A stretch of DNA of 64,000 bases from Cladopsammia gracilis (GCA_022457155.1 JAJGOT010000130.1:882001-946000), one strand, 5' to 3'; counted from the stretch's first letter, positions 38,014-49,924 are shown. The notes: generated by a model not told the origin, from the sequence alone. Made by a program: numbers and translations.

Positions 38014-39803
38014 TGGGCTTTCCGTATTTGCCCATTTTGAACTTTGATTAGTTGAGAACAGAACGTTTTTTTTGACTTACACTCCGAGCCTAGGCCCTCG
38101 ATATTTCGTATTGTATTGGTTTTCTGTATTGCATTGGTTATCCATTTTTTCTGTTAAAGAATTCAATCCCATTCGTTTTTACATTTCTTTTCCCCCTTCT
38201 TGGTGCGTCAAACGACCAATTAGCTATAGACATGTTGATTGGAAAAGCATTCAAACAGCACAATACTACTCTCAGGTTCCGAAATTCATGGATCTGTCTC
38301 TTCCGGCTTCTCTTCTCGCTCAAGGATCAGTCAAAGGGACGAATAACGTTTGTCATGCAGAATCGCTGGGGGCTGAGTTCCGTGCCTGTAATAATCTCAA
38401 GCGATTCTCCCTCGCGTTTCCTTGATGCACTGATAATAAAACCACACCTTTTCGGAGTTGAGCGTCTGAGATTGGGAGGGGTATGGGTTCTTTCTTTTTT
38501 CGGGGTATGTTCGCCTATCAGCGGCAATTTGTACTTGGGTATGAAATTATTTTCGCCCCATATCTTAGTATCCTCGTGTGTGCCATAGAGGTGCAGCATG
38601 ACAATGAAAATTATTCTACTATTTTCATTGGTATGTTTGCGCCGTAATGGCCTCAGGCGTTACATAAATTAGCACATTTCCCCTCCTGAGACCGTTGTAA
38701 TACCCTTGGGTATTTCGCTTAGTATTTATACGCCCTCCCGACTTGGGATCGTTCTCATTTTGCGTTGATGCCCCGAGAGGTCTCTTCAGAGCTGTCCTTT
38801 TTTGCCCCTCCCTCCTCCCCTCAGCGACGGAAACCTCCGCATGCTGCACTTCTTCGCATGCGCGGAAATTATTTTCGCCCCATATCTTAGTATCCTCGCG
38901 TGTGCCATAGACGTGCAGCATGACAATGAAAATTATTCTACGATTATTGTTTTTAGTTCGCGAGTACTGTATGTGAATTCGTGCCTGGATTGGTGTGGTA
39001 AACCTGTACCAGTGATAAAACAGTCTGTCTTTTATTGTTTGGGTTGCGAAGGAAAATGGAGGGGAGGGGGAGACTTATTTGAGAGACGGTATCGTGATCG
39101 TGCTCTTTTAGAAGAAAGCAACCACTTATTTATTCGGAGAACATATCCTCAAAAGAAACCCTCTAGGTTCGGACTCTGCGAGCACTAATGACGCAAGAAA
39201 TTATACGCAGTACAAGTTAGTCTCTTGCGCATGCACAACCGATTACTGTGTTCTTTTATGGTCGCAGGGGATACCTGGCCACGAACAAATTCATAAGGCA
39301 AAATTTTAGCAGCGGTGTCACTTTTAAAAGCTTTATATATTGGTCCTTTGGAAGCCGATTTCGCTAAAACTTGACAGATATATTGGGGAATAATGGAGTT
39401 CATCAGTATTTTTTTTTCATGAATCGTGCTTTACGGTAATGCTGTAACGTACGCAAGTTAAAATTTATAAAACGTGATTTAGTGTACAAGTTTGCTCCTT
39501 GAGAAGAACACAAAGTAAGCTGATTTCACCACTCACTGATACGTCAAAACCTCAACCTCGTTGATGAGAGACCCTGGGAACGAGGTTGTCAAAACCTCTG
39601 TTGTGTCAAATCTGAAGCCGACTTTTTTATTTCAACTTTAATTAAAAGTTATTAGCTTTTAAAGGAGTAGAATTGTCCACGTTAAAATTGAAGCCTCGTA
39701 TCTTCCCTTTCAAAGCCTATTTAAAAATTTTGCGTCAGATATGACGATCTACCATACACCTAACCTGCCGTGTTATCTCATGAAATTCTGTAATATCCGC
39801 GCT
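38014..39803. other. Repeat-containing DNA, no gene
   Basis: Contains a direct duplication of about 80 bp (38543-38625 and 38865-38943, sharing TTCGCCCCATATCTTAGTAT). No coding support. Confidence 0.55.
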
Positions 39804-39973
39804 GAATAGACCAATTTCGATATATTAAAATTCATACTTGGCTCCGAGGCTTGGGGGAATAAAACAAAAGAAATCACATTGAGGTTCAGCGTTGAATTAT
39901 TCATTTCTTTTGTTTTATTCCCCCAAGCCTCGGAGCCAAGTATGAATTTTAATATATCGAAATTGGTCTATTC
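39804..39973. repeat. 170-bp foldback with ~72-bp arms
   Basis: GAATAGACCAATTTCGATAT at 39804 is mirrored at the right end to 39973. The arms extend through GGCTCCGAGGCTTGGGGGAA with a ~26-bp loop. A short foldback transposon. Confidence 0.85.
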
Positions 39974-40256
39974 TTGGACACAAAATTGCTTGTTTTTACG
40001 CTTCCGAAGGTTTCCCGAGCAAACACGAATGCAAAAATATATTTATAGTACTTTTGCTAATTTTAATCCACGGGCACGGGCATCCACTTCATGCAGAAAG
40101 AACAATGCGTTGCAAAATAGTGGCTGCGGTCACATCTACGACGTAACTAAAGTTTAACTTAAGTTAGTCTCAAGTTACGTGACGCCATACCTAACTGTAG
40201 TTAGTGCTTTCGGTCTACTTTGCGGTCACACCACGCAGTTAACCACAGTTAGTTAA

Positions 40257-41884
40257 CAACTATTCACCGAAGTGGAGGTGGGTAGTGGTGGATATTTACC
40301 GAGCCGCGAAGCGGCGAGGTAAATATCCACCACTACCCACCTACACTGAGGTGAATAGTTGTTTTAGTATATACTGAAACAGTGAGATAATAATATATAT
40401 AGATAGCCCAAGCCTAACAGCGTCGCACTTTGAACAAGCTTAACTAAGGTGAAACTTAACTAAGGTGAAACTTAACTAAGGTGAAAGGTTTGAAGCACAA
40501 GAATTAAGATTGACGAACGGGCTATTTTCAATTTTAGCAATTCTCAAAAACAGTATTACGCGACCGTCTGCATAGTACATTTTTATAGACCGTACAAAAG
40601 TTCACAAAAACAACTTTTCTCTGTCTAGAATAAATAGTACCACTAGTTTCCGAATAAAATACAGTTTATGTTTGTCAAAAATTGCCCGAGAAACTGCAAA
40701 AATACACAAACATATTTGCATAAGGCGATGCGAGTGAAGATAGAACTGTACTATAAAATCAAAGTCTTGTTTTGTTTACATAAAATCGCTTTTCAATCTA
40801 TCTAATGAATGAACAAACACATAAAAATGGACAACACAATCTTCTTTCGAAAAAATTTATTCAAATCTCCATTAGTTTACGTTTAAAAGCAAAACGCGTA
40901 CCATTTAATTATAGCTCATCGAGTTCAAGCTTTCTTCGATGAAATTCAAGAGATCGATTCAACTGAATTTAAGCACGTTTTAAAATCAATTCTCCAAAAC
41001 TAACAATAACACTAATAAAAAATCACTCACAGATTGATATCAACATAAATTCTCATCGAAAACTGTAATCTGTTTTACCTTTAAGTCCCTCGCTTGCTTG
41101 GAAATTCAAATCTCCGCTTCTGGTTCTGAAATCCGTAGAAAACAAACATCTCCCGCATTGATAAAAACGTAATACATGAAGTTCCTCGAAGCAAGATTTT
41201 ATCCCTGAAAGCTCGTCTTTTTCCACTAAAGCGGCTTCTGAGTACACCTTAATTAGTATCCCTGTCTTGAGTAGCAAACCGCGAAAAAATGCAGGAAAAT
41301 AACGACTTTAATTTAAACCGTTTTCTCCGCTCAGTAAACACAGCAAAACATCAAAGTGTTGCTGACGTGACATTCAGCCGTGTAACCGCGCGAAAAAAAG
41401 CCTCGCTTTGGTTTCAACATGACGTCGTACGCGCATGTTTTGCGACGTCATACGCGCCCGCGAGCTAGCCCTGCGCGACGGAGCCCGGTCTTGCGGTCCG
41501 GTCCTGTGTGACGGGTTAGGGTTAGGGTTAGGGCTAGGGTTAGGGGTTAGTGTGGTCCGGTCCTGTGTGACGGCGTAGTCCGGTCCTGTGTGACGGACGT
41601 GTGACGGCGGAGGACACACGCGCGCCCGCGAAACATTCCGCTAGCCATGACCATGAAAAATGACAGCATAGGGTTCTATGAGTATGGGGCTGCGCAGCCA
41701 GGCCTTCGGCCTGGCAAGTGCTCCGCTATAACGAAAATGATGGTTTTTAACTCATTTATTCCTGTCAACGATTACAATTTTCGCGCGCAAATTGCTGGGA
41801 GGTGAATAGCACTTGCTATTCCGAGTTTCAGTAGCCAATCAGAGCGCGCCAACAATGCTATCCACTGTTTCAGTATATACTAAT
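40257..41884. mobile_element. Nested insertion with hairpin and inverted ends
   Basis: Starts with a hairpin of about 105 bp (AACAACTATTCACC ... GGTGAATAGTTGTT). AGTATATACTGAAACAGTG (from 40367) is then mirrored at the far end (CACTGTTTCAGTATATACT, to 41882). The interior carries a TTAGGG tract and a CCGGTCCTGTGTGACGG minisatellite but no gene. Confidence 0.6.
41514..41551 (+). repeat. Interstitial telomere-type TTAGGG tract
   Basis: Five to six GGTTAGG units, slightly degenerate, flanked by copies of CCGGTCCTGTGTGACGG. Cnidarian telomeres are TTAGGG, so this is a small interstitial tract. Confidence 0.8.
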
Positions 41885-42393
41885 TCTAATTAGCCTATGG
41901 ATGACGTCAGAATTAAAAGAGGTTCGTGACGGCCCTTATTGTTGATCCGTGAAATGTCAACATGGTCAACCGACGTAAAGTGTGTCTAGTTTTTCTTCTT
42001 ATTTATTTTTTTGTGCGGCAAACCGTCGGAGAAAAATTAGAAATAAGCTGAGAATTTTAACGGATGCTCGACGCCGGGAACACGTGTTGCTACCTTGTTG
42101 TATGTAAATTTTTTGTTTGTTGTTTTTGGTTTCCCCCTCGCTTCACGCTTGCTTTTTATTTTGCATATTTATATATGCTCATCTCGCATGTGCTGATTGG
42201 TTGTTTGTTTGTAAACTTAAGACTAACCCGTGAACCCTGCTTGGGTATAACTATAGTTAGTCTGTATAGTTTTGGATCACCGAGGCGTCAATTTTCTAAC
42301 TATAGTTAGAGCGAACAGAGAAGCGGTCACATTACCGAAATAGCTAACTATAGGTATCCCCGTCTTAACTATAGCCCAGATGTGACCGCAGCC

Positions 42394-42927
42394 AGTGTGT
42401 TTTACCAGACAGCGCTTTGCACGTGCAATTTTTGATGCAGAAACATTACGGAGCCTGATCGTGAATATTTCGCGCATTTTTGGTATCAGCCGTCGCTCTT
42501 CGTGCATACTCTTGTCATAAATGCACTGATGAGTGGAACCTGTCCCTCGCGACCTCGTTACATCATTGGTGAAAACCTTCTTCCTTGTTATTACATGTGG
42601 GTGCTTCCTGATCTTTTGAAAAGTGCCCACGTCCCAAATCCTTTCGTCCCGACCACCACGTTTAACCCCTGATTTTTTAGTTTTCCTTCCCTCTCAGAAG
42701 GGGACTAAGTTTTAGCACTCGGTTACGCTTTCCAGATGTGACAAGCGAAGCTAAATCTGACAACTGGAATTGAACCAATCTCAAAGTTCTTCTGAGATTT
42801 GCAGTGGACATCAACAACCAGAACAAAAACCAATCAATACGTTTAATTATTAAATCATGTGACAAGTATCGTTCTCACAAAGAAAGGCTCCGGGGCAAGA
42901 TGTGATTTACATTGAAGTAATATTTGA
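42394..42927. other. Unassigned host sequence
   Basis: A minus-strand open stretch (about 42660-42400) looks somewhat codon-like (FTNDVTRSRGTGSTHQCIYD) but matches nothing I recognise. It may be a host exon. Confidence 0.3.
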
Positions 42928-43150
42928 TTAATGTGCGTTTCCCTTCCCAACATTCATCATCCTGTTTGAGCCGTCATGGCAGTTATCAAATAGAAGGTTG
43001 TATTTGGACCCTCCTGCTTTGACGCAATCAGCTACTCTTGTCCCAGGCTGCGCGGGCTGGGAACCAGCTGATTTCCAAGCTCCACTCATGTTCTTTGCAT
43101 CAACAACCACAGTCTCGCCTGGTGACACAACCAATATGTTAGAGCCGATG
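42928..43150 (-). CDS. Possible terminal exon of an unknown host gene
   Basis: The minus strand reads IGSNILVVSPGETVVVDAKN, then GSKYNLLFDNCHDGSNRMMN, and ends with a stop at 42928. A plausible AG acceptor lies just upstream near 43158. The composition looks coding, but I do not recognise the family. If real, it is the last exon of a gene running leftward, with its earlier exons either beyond the provirus or degraded. Confidence 0.4.
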
Positions 43151-43774
43151 TTCCTAAGCAGGCTAAGAAGTGCCGAAGAGTTTTATCAGTTGATTTTTTA
43201 ACCCGCTTGTATGATAATTATTACGTTTTCATTTAGAGTTCACATCGAAAGTTTTAATCGTCGTTGTTAAAGGTGAAACAAAACAAAAATTTTAAGTTTT
43301 TCTTTATCCATTTTAACGTTTAAAGAAATCATAATATGGCAACCAAATTTTCCTTTCTAAGCCTTCAAGGGAATCATATAGCTAAATGTATGAAGATTTC
43401 CGAAGGCTTCACGAAAACATTTCTGAAAATGGCCGCGCGCTTCAGGTGTAGGATTGGTATGGATTGTGACGTCACTATTAATAAAGCCATTACTGAGCCA
43501 ACCTCGTTCCCAGTGTCCTCTCTCCTGGCAAATTATTCTAACTTGTATGTATTCTTGAAATTTAAGAGATTTTCACTGTTTTCGCATTGAAAATGGCCGA
43601 GGAGCTTGACCCTTGCATGTGTTATGGTAGAAAAGCGATGAAATATTGTTTCAAGGAAATGAAGAATTCCATCCGTTTATATCAATAGATGTTTTTTTTT
43701 AACCAAGTTAGATCTTTTCAAACCGCTTACTTGGTAGTTTAAGCGCAGGTTAACTTTCTCAATCTGTCAATCAT

Positions 43775-43780
43775 CTCCGG
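43775..43780. repeat. Left 6-bp target-site duplication of the provirus
   Basis: CTCCGG directly before the left inverted repeat, identical to 60670-60675. Confidence 0.9.
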
Positions 43781-44310
43781 AGTAGTATAGATGACTCAAC
43801 CTGTGCGAAACACGATCTCGACCAATCAGGAGCGAGTACATCTCATTAGCATCTCATTTGCATCTCATTAAAAATGGCGCAGCCAATCAGAAGCCGAGTT
43901 AAAAGGATGACATCATGGTGTTGCATGAAAGTGAGGCAAAAAAAATTGGGGGGAGGGGTGGGGAGGCTTATAGTGACCGGAAGTGACCTTAAAGGTTCTT
44001 AAAGGTCGTAATGATGGTGCAATTGGTTGTCTCAAACAACCAGGTCCCAGATCCCACTCGGGGAATGGGTTCGGGGGTCGCTCGGGATGGGTTCGGCGGT
44101 CGCTCGGGATGGGTTCGGGGGTCGCTCGGGGATGGTGACTGGACGCACTGGTTCCGCTCGCGGGGTGGGTCCCAGATTCCGCTCGGCCATAGAGACAAAA
44201 AATAACACAAAATAACACAAAAAAATGCCTTTTTAATAGTCACACAACGAAAAGCTAGTTTCACAAGCGGGGACATGGGTTCCATCCCCTAAAGGGAGAA
44301 CGCCCTTTTT
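43781..44310. repeat. Left terminal inverted repeat
   Basis: Matches the right repeat in reverse complement from AGTAGTATAG inward through CACAACGAAAAGCT to GGGAGAACGCCC. It contains three tandem copies of a ~22-bp GGGTTCGGGGGTCGCTCGG unit (44068-44131). Its inner ~85 bp (GTCACACAACGAAAAG to GGGAGAACGCCCC) is duplicated once more to 44394. Confidence 0.92.
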
Positions 44311-44467
44311 TAGTAGTCACACAACGAAAAGAACAACAAAAGCTATTTTACAAGCGGGGACATGGGTTCCATCCCCGAATGGGAGAACGCCCCTTTGATA
44401 GTTCGTCGGGTCAAAAGTCACGTTGCCCTGGGTTCGTGTCAGGGTTTTTCTTCGCGGTCGCCCCTTT

Positions 44468-47400
44468 TTAATCGACGAGATCGTCATCGGGTCGAAGCCA
44501 ACTGTAGCCGTAAGGGAGAGTCTTGAAATTGAGGTCATCGGCGAGGACGCGTTTGTCGTAGACCACCCCCCATCGTTTGTCCCTGCGGACGGTGGTCAAC
44601 GTCTTGGTGCGCTTGTCTCTCTGGATGAAATGCGGGTTGGGAACGTTGACGGTGCGGGGTTTGGGGAGAGGCGATCGCAGTTCGAGGAACAGGGTGTCTT
44701 TCATGGCTTGAAAATGAAGATGCTGTTGCCCGCGCACGTTCAAGGTGAACCCGCGAATTTTCTCTTCCGTCTTTCCCAAGCGTGTCTGGTACGCATAGTT
44801 TTTCGGGCCGCAGGATACGAATTCGATGATGACGTCACGATTGCCTTTCTTGTCATCCAATTCGTCCGTCATCTCGCCGAGGAAATTTCCCAGGGGGATT
44901 TCGGGTTCGCCGGGTTTCCATTTCTAGACCACCGAATCCGTGTCGAAATACAGGGCATTGTCTCCCACGCGATCAAGATGATGGTAGAGACGTAGCCGTG
45001 CCCAACAGGTGGTGAAGACGTTGGTGGTTTGACCGCCGGGGACGTCGTCGTCGATTTTGTCGTAGGCGATCTCGAGGCACTCGTCGTTCATGATGCGGAG
45101 ATCGTGGATGACGATCGTCCTATCTTTCATGAATTCGTACAGCTTCGCGAGCGCGGTGATTTGCTCGATCTTCCGCTTATTTTCCCGCTCGCCGAATTTT
45201 CCCCAGAAGGAATTGAGGGCCAGTTTGCTGGTGGCTTTCTTCCCCTTGTTGGATCTCATGTTGTCCCGATTGAGGCGGATCCTTTCCCGCCCCCCAATAA
45301 TCGTTCAGGAAGAACGTTTGCTGCTCCGGTGCTTTGAGACTGCCGTCGGCATTCGGCGGCCACCCGGAGGCTTCGGTTTTTCCTTTGAGCCACACGTTGA
45401 CGTAGTCCTCGAACAATCCGGTACGACGTTGCGCGGGGGGAAAGCGGTACACTTCGTGAATTTGGAGAATGCGGTACCCCTTTTCCACGGCTTTGACGAG
45501 TTCGGGGGTGCACCACGTCCCGCGGATGCTGCGTTGACTCGCCGTGTGTTCGCATACCCAGGTTCGCTCGGTCATGCGTTTGGGGATTTCTTCTTCCACG
45601 CAGGCTCGACACAGGGGAAACGTGATTTTCTTTTTGCAACGGTACGGCAACACGGGATGAAACAACCCCTCGGGCTGTAACACGGTGCAGTCGGCAATAC
45701 CAAAGTAATGGGAGATGTCTTGCACCGGCTGGTTGACGATGACGGGGTGTCCGATCGGGTATTGGTCGTACTTGTTGACGGTGGGGTACAGTGACGTCAC
45801 ATCCACGTACCGAATTTCTTCCCCCTGCGTTTCGTCGATCTCGTCCCATAACCGTACGGCATTAGTGCGGCCTCCGAAAAAGGCGTCGCGCGGGTTCAGT
45901 GAAGGGACCGTGAACGGGTGCGACTCGAGAAAGGCGGCGACGTCGGCTCTTTGACGCAACTGCTCCCACTGACATTCCCAGATGACGACCACGCGGTAGC
46001 CGCCAGCTTCCAATTGCCGCTGTTTTTGCATCGTGGCTTCGTGCATTTCCCACTTGGTGCGATCGGGGTGGAGACGGGTGGTCTTGGTCATGCTCCCCTT
46101 GAAACACACGGAACAGCCGTGCCACAAACACCCGTGAAATTCGTACACGGTGCGGGTCGTCTCGTTGAACCCGTCCACTTGATACCGACGGCCACCCACT
46201 TGGAGAGTGCGTTCGCCCCCGTTGAACGCGTGCGCAATGACCCCTTGAGTTTGTTGGGAATTCTGCCACTTCAACCATCGGTAGGCTGTCAGGGATTGGT
46301 GCCCCCTTTTCCCATTCCATCCGCAGGAGGGTTCCAAGGCCAGGGTGCAGGGACGTAAATGTTTTTTGCGGTAATACCGCATGCAGGCCGAGGCGATGGT
46401 GACGCATTTCTCCATGGGGTTGAAATCGGCTTTGGCGGCAAATTCCCGCTGAAAAATTTCGCAGCCGGCTTTGAGCACTTGCACGTCCGATCGACAGTAG
46501 GCCACCATTTCCTCGTGCAAATTGAACTCGAGATGTTGCACGGTCGGGTACCATTTGTCAAACTCTTTTCGCACGTCCGGTTTCATGCCCTCGGGGTCGT
46601 AATGGCGCGCCTCGGGCCAAGGCCCCACGTACTCTTGATGGGCCTCGGTGTTGAAGAAATGCGGAAAGAAGCCCTTCTTGCTTTCCGACAGATTGAACGT
46701 GGCGGCAAAGTCGGAGAGGGGATAGGGGAGGAAACACAGACTGTCCTTGAACGTCAACCGTCCGGCTCTCAGGCTCAGGATTTTCGATCCCACGCAAATT
46801 TGATCTTTGACGTCGATGCGATGGTCGTAGAGGTACTGGAGGATGAACATCCCGTCGTAACCTTTGAAATTGTGAAAGATCACGATGACTTCCCGCGGTT
46901 CGTCCAACACCTCCGTTTTGGTCAGCAGCCAATCGTAAAATTGCCCGGTGCAATCGCGACCGTAAAACGCCAGGGCGGGCACGGTGTCGAGGTGGTCCTC
47001 CCCTTTGGCGCAGATGAGGATGGGTACGTGCAATTGGTCGTCCTGTGTGCTTTCGTAATTCGCATACACGAAATAGGGCGGTAATCGGGGCCGAGTCTCC
47101 TCCTCCTCGTCTTCGTCTTCCTCAGACTCGGGCTCGTTGGCGGCTAGGAAGGGGACGGCGTGGGCGGTGTGACGCGGGGCTGGTCTGGCACGTTTGGCGG
47201 GAGGCGGTCCCGCTGCTGCTTCCTCCTCCGGGTCTGGATCGTGCACCGGGTCAATGTAACAACGGTGGGTGGTGACATCCGCATAATCCTTGCAGGTCTT
47301 GCGAAAATATTCCTCGCACTTGTGGGGACGTTGACGTTTGCGTCGATTTTTCCACCAGTCGAGGGATTTGCAGCAATCCTCGCACGTTTGGAGGTTGGCG

Positions 47401-48608
47401 CAGACGGAGTGATCCGGGGTGTCGGCCCCTTGTCCGTTGGGCGAAAACACCCGGTGATTCTCGTAGCAACGGTCTCCGTAGAAACAGCGTCGACAGTCCG
47501 AGCAGGGACGTTGTGTTGGTCGTGGGGGTTTGCTATCGCCCGGGAGGAGCGCCAGGTAATCGCGGCAGTCTTTTTGTTTGCAGGCCACGCAACGTCGTTT
47601 CACGCAGGGATGATGCGCAAAATCCTCAGTATTGTACCCCTTCTCGCATATGTGGCAATAGTAACTGCGTCCGAGAATGGCGGGGATGGATTTCAACCCG
47701 TGATAATGATCCTCGTGTTTCAAGAGAAACAGGTAACGTTGGTCGGCGCGTTTCTCGCCCTGTCCAAAGATCACTTGGTATCCCTTATCGGCGCTGAAGA
47801 CTTTGATGTGATAGTCCGGCAACACGATTTGGAATTGACGGAGAGCCCCCAACCCGCAAGGCCCTTCGGGAACGCGAGCCAACGCGTGCAAGGCTTTTGC
47901 CAATCGGGTTTGACCTTTTCCTCCTCTTTTCAAATATTTGAAACTAAGCTCCGGCTATCTTCGACGCGGGGGTTGTTCGTCGGTCCACGCTTGCATAGTG
48001 ACGAGAGCCCTAGCGCAGCACAACTCGTCCCGATTGTGGATTTTGACGACAGACTGTTTCTTTTGGAGGAAGGTCAGGATGGGTACCTTGCCCGGGGCGG
48101 CTTCCTTTCGACGTCCGCTGCCCCGTCCGGGATCCTTCAAGGTGGTGATTTGCACTTTCAAGCGATCGTCCGCTTTGAATTGTTCATTGGAGTTTAATTT
48201 CTCCGCCATTTTTTGCAAGAGGAGGGTGACCCGTTCACTCTGTTCGCGCCATTCCTTCACCGGTACGTGAAACGATTGAAAGGCTTGCAGAAGGCTGGGA
48301 TGTTGCATGGTAAACAACACGTGATCGTCGTCGTCTAATCGTTCCTCCTCCAATTCGCGATCGATGGCCCGACGCAACGCCTGTTCGAGTTCGTAGCCCA
48401 CATCGTATTGTGGGGGATGTAAGAGTTCCGTGCGAGCGTGGAGGGTGGCATCGAACACGCGACGTCGTACTCCAAACTTTTTTACACGTAGATCCGTGCC
48501 CGGGGTGAGTCGAAACTCGAAGAGGTGGCTCCGGTTGCTCTCTTCCGCGTCTTCCATGGCCTCCAACAAGACGTCGTCGTCCAATTCTTCCTCCTCGCGG
48601 TCGGCCAT
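44468..48608 (-). pseudogene. Protein-primed family B DNA polymerase (pPolB), broken
   Basis: Replicates the viral genome from protein-primed ends. The gene runs leftward: N-terminal domain 48608-47955, then Cys-rich segments (CHICEKGYN), the exonuclease region (YANYESTQ, HNFKGYDGMFI, YCRSDVQVL), an inserted endonuclease-like block (YEFHGCLWHGC), motif A DVTSLYP, motif B KLALNSFWGKFG and motif C YFDTDS, ending near 44468 with TLPYGY. Lesions: TAG at 47957-47955, a frame change in a C/G run near 45289-45296, and TAG at 44926-44924 just after motif C. The first exonuclease acidic residue is Asn (NYE). About 1,380 codons in all, normal for the family. It follows the small zinc gene on the same strand by 10 bp. 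Confidence 0.93.
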
Positions 48609-48618
48609 TTTGAAGGGT

Positions 48619-48846
48619 TTAACACTCGATGAAGAGGACTAGGAAAAACAACTTGTCCCGATCGGCGAGGTTGAACAGCGTTCTACAGCAACGACACAAA
48701 TGGAGTTGTCGCGAGTTGAACCGTCGGCGTTTGGCTTCCTTGACGTCACTCACGAATAGGGTGATGGTTTTCCCTCGATAGGTCTGCAATAGGGTCAATG
48801 GATCTCTTCCCTCGATGCGAGAGACGCGACAGTGAAAGCACTCCAT
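48619..48846 (-). CDS. Small Cys-rich protein upstream of the polymerase
   Basis: Begins MECFHCRVS and ends LHLCRCCRTLF...FIEC; the paired CxxC motifs suggest one zinc site. The frame is open up to an ATG at 48915. The minus-strand TATA (48881-48889) lies downstream of that ATG, so 48846 is the preferred start (75 residues), with a very short leader. It precedes the polymerase gene and is driven by the left copy of the duplicated bidirectional promoter. Function unknown. Confidence 0.55.
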   Translation of the reverse strand: MECFHCRVSRIEGRDPLTLLQTYRGKTITLFVSDVKEAKRRRFNSRQLHLCRCCRTLFNLADRDKLFFLVLFIEC

Positions 48847-48880
48847 GCGAAAAAGGTCGTCGTCGGGCGGTTCCCGCCCT

Positions 48881-49010
48881 CTTATTATACTCTCGAGGAA
48901 AAAATGACAATGCATGCTGGGGAAGGAACGGGGTACCCATGGCGGGGTATGGGTCTTGATTTTTCACTCGCCCCAGACCCCGGCCGGGAGGTGCGCGGGG
49001 ATCTATATAA
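48881..49010. promoter_or_regulatory. Left bidirectional promoter (core 48912-48980)
   Basis: A 69-bp core (GCATGCTGGGGAAGGAACGG to CTCGCCCCAG) is flanked by TATA boxes facing outward: minus-strand TATAATAAG at 48881-48889 and plus-strand TATATAA at 49004-49010, each about 22-24 bp from the core. The same arrangement recurs inverted at 58272-58399. It drives the polymerase-side genes leftward and the RING-CH gene rightward. Confidence 0.75.
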
Positions 49011-49057
49011 AGGCCGAGGGCTTGGCTTCAAACTCACACCAAAATTGAAACGTTAAG

Positions 49058-49381
49058 ATGAATGCTGTGGACGGTCACGTGACTATTTTTTCGATCGAGA
49101 TGGACGAGGAGAAGAGAACAAATGAAGGGGAGAAGAAGAAGGAAGAGAAGGAGGAGGACCGAAAGTGCATCATATGCCTTGAAGAGAAGAAGCTCAGTGT
49201 GCGAGAGTTTACCAAGCAGGATGGGACTTTGGCCAGACAGTTTTACCGCGCGCGGACAAACAAATTGTTCTGCTGCAGTGGCTGGTGCCACAACGCGTGC
49301 CTGTTGAAGTGGGTGGAGGAGAACGGGAGGCTGATGCTTTTATTCAAGTGCCCCCACTGCAGATCACTGGGCTGTGATTAA
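49058..49381 (+). CDS. RING-CH (RINGv)-like zinc finger protein
   Basis: 107 residues. After an acidic/Lys-rich N-terminus comes CIIC (37-40), CCSGWCHNAC (72-81) and CPHC (98-101), a C4HC3-like spacing of RING-variant E3 ubiquitin ligases. No membrane segment is seen, unlike MARCH or herpesvirus K3-type proteins. The gene starts 48 bp after a TATA box and is the first rightward gene. An E3 ligase role acting on host proteins is a family-based inference. Confidence 0.7.
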   Translation: MNAVDGHVTIFSIEMDEEKRTNEGEKKKEEKEEDRKCIICLEEKKLSVREFTKQDGTLARQFYRARTNKLFCCSGWCHNACLLKWVEENGRLMLLFKCPHCRSLGCD

Positions 49382-49922
49382 GAGGAAATGGCTGCCTTCC
49401 GTGACGGTGAACTTTGAAAAAGAACATTTTATTTCAAGAAAACAAAAGGAGAACTGTGAAAAAAGAAAGACACTGAAAGAAACATTTATTTTCAAGAAAA
49501 AAAAATTTATTTCAGAACTGCAGAAACTGGGTGCCAAAGAGTCCAATGAGGAAACGGAGAAGAGAAAGCTCTGGAAGACGGACGAGGGGTACCTGTATCT
49601 CTCGCTGACCGTGAATTGGCACTTTGTGAATCTCAACGATGCCTTTGGCGAGTAAGTGGGGAGTACGGGACGACGCTTCTTCGTGTACACGGATCTGGTG
49701 GAAAGCAATCGGATGGGCGGTCAACTCCACCCCTTGATTCGAGAAGCGCATTTTCCGAAAAGCGGAGAGGGGGTGCAGTTTTTTGAACCCTTGCACATCC
49801 AATGGGTCCCCTTACGACGCCCCTGGATCGATATCGTCGAAGTGCAACTGGCCGATCCGGCCGGGACCTTGGCGAAGATGAAGAAGGGCCAAACGGTCGC
49901 CCCTTCTCGTTCCGCAAGGTGA
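49374..49922 (+). pseudogene. Penton-like minor capsid protein remnant
   Basis: The second half (49656-49922) reads FFVYTDLVESNRMGG and FEPLHIQWVPLRRPWIDIVE, the C-terminal jelly-roll of Polinton/adintovirus vertex (penton) proteins. The preceding part is Lys/Glu-rich, has no ATG in frame and does not look like the expected N-terminus. A TAA at 49653-49655 separates the two. The 5' part of the gene seems to be deleted or replaced. The remnant overlaps the end of the RING-CH gene. Confidence 0.6.
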
Positions 49923-49924
49923 CT

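Larger units (their letters stand above)
40122..42393. mobile_element. Second GGCTGCGGTCACATCT element, with a nested insertion
   Basis: Ends match the element at 4493-4969 in reverse orientation, and AGT flanks both sides. Against the intact copy, host-element sequence stops near 40256 and resumes near 41885 (CTAATTAGCCTATGG), so about 1.6 kb was inserted into it later. Confidence 0.75.

Noticed and set aside
44000..44220. Short frames in the left inverted repeat
   Set aside because: Created by the GC-rich tandem repeats of the TIR, mirrored in the right TIR; no start context.
44924..47957. Altered genetic code (TAG read as sense) to explain both polymerase stops
   Set aside because: TAG also ends modules 4 and 7 and the shifted capsid frame, and other genes have frameshifts, so ordinary decay is simpler.
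45177..48197. Long plus-strand open frames opposite the polymerase gene
   Set aside because: They are shadows of the GC-rich minus-strand coding sequence; the minus frame carries all polymerase motifs.
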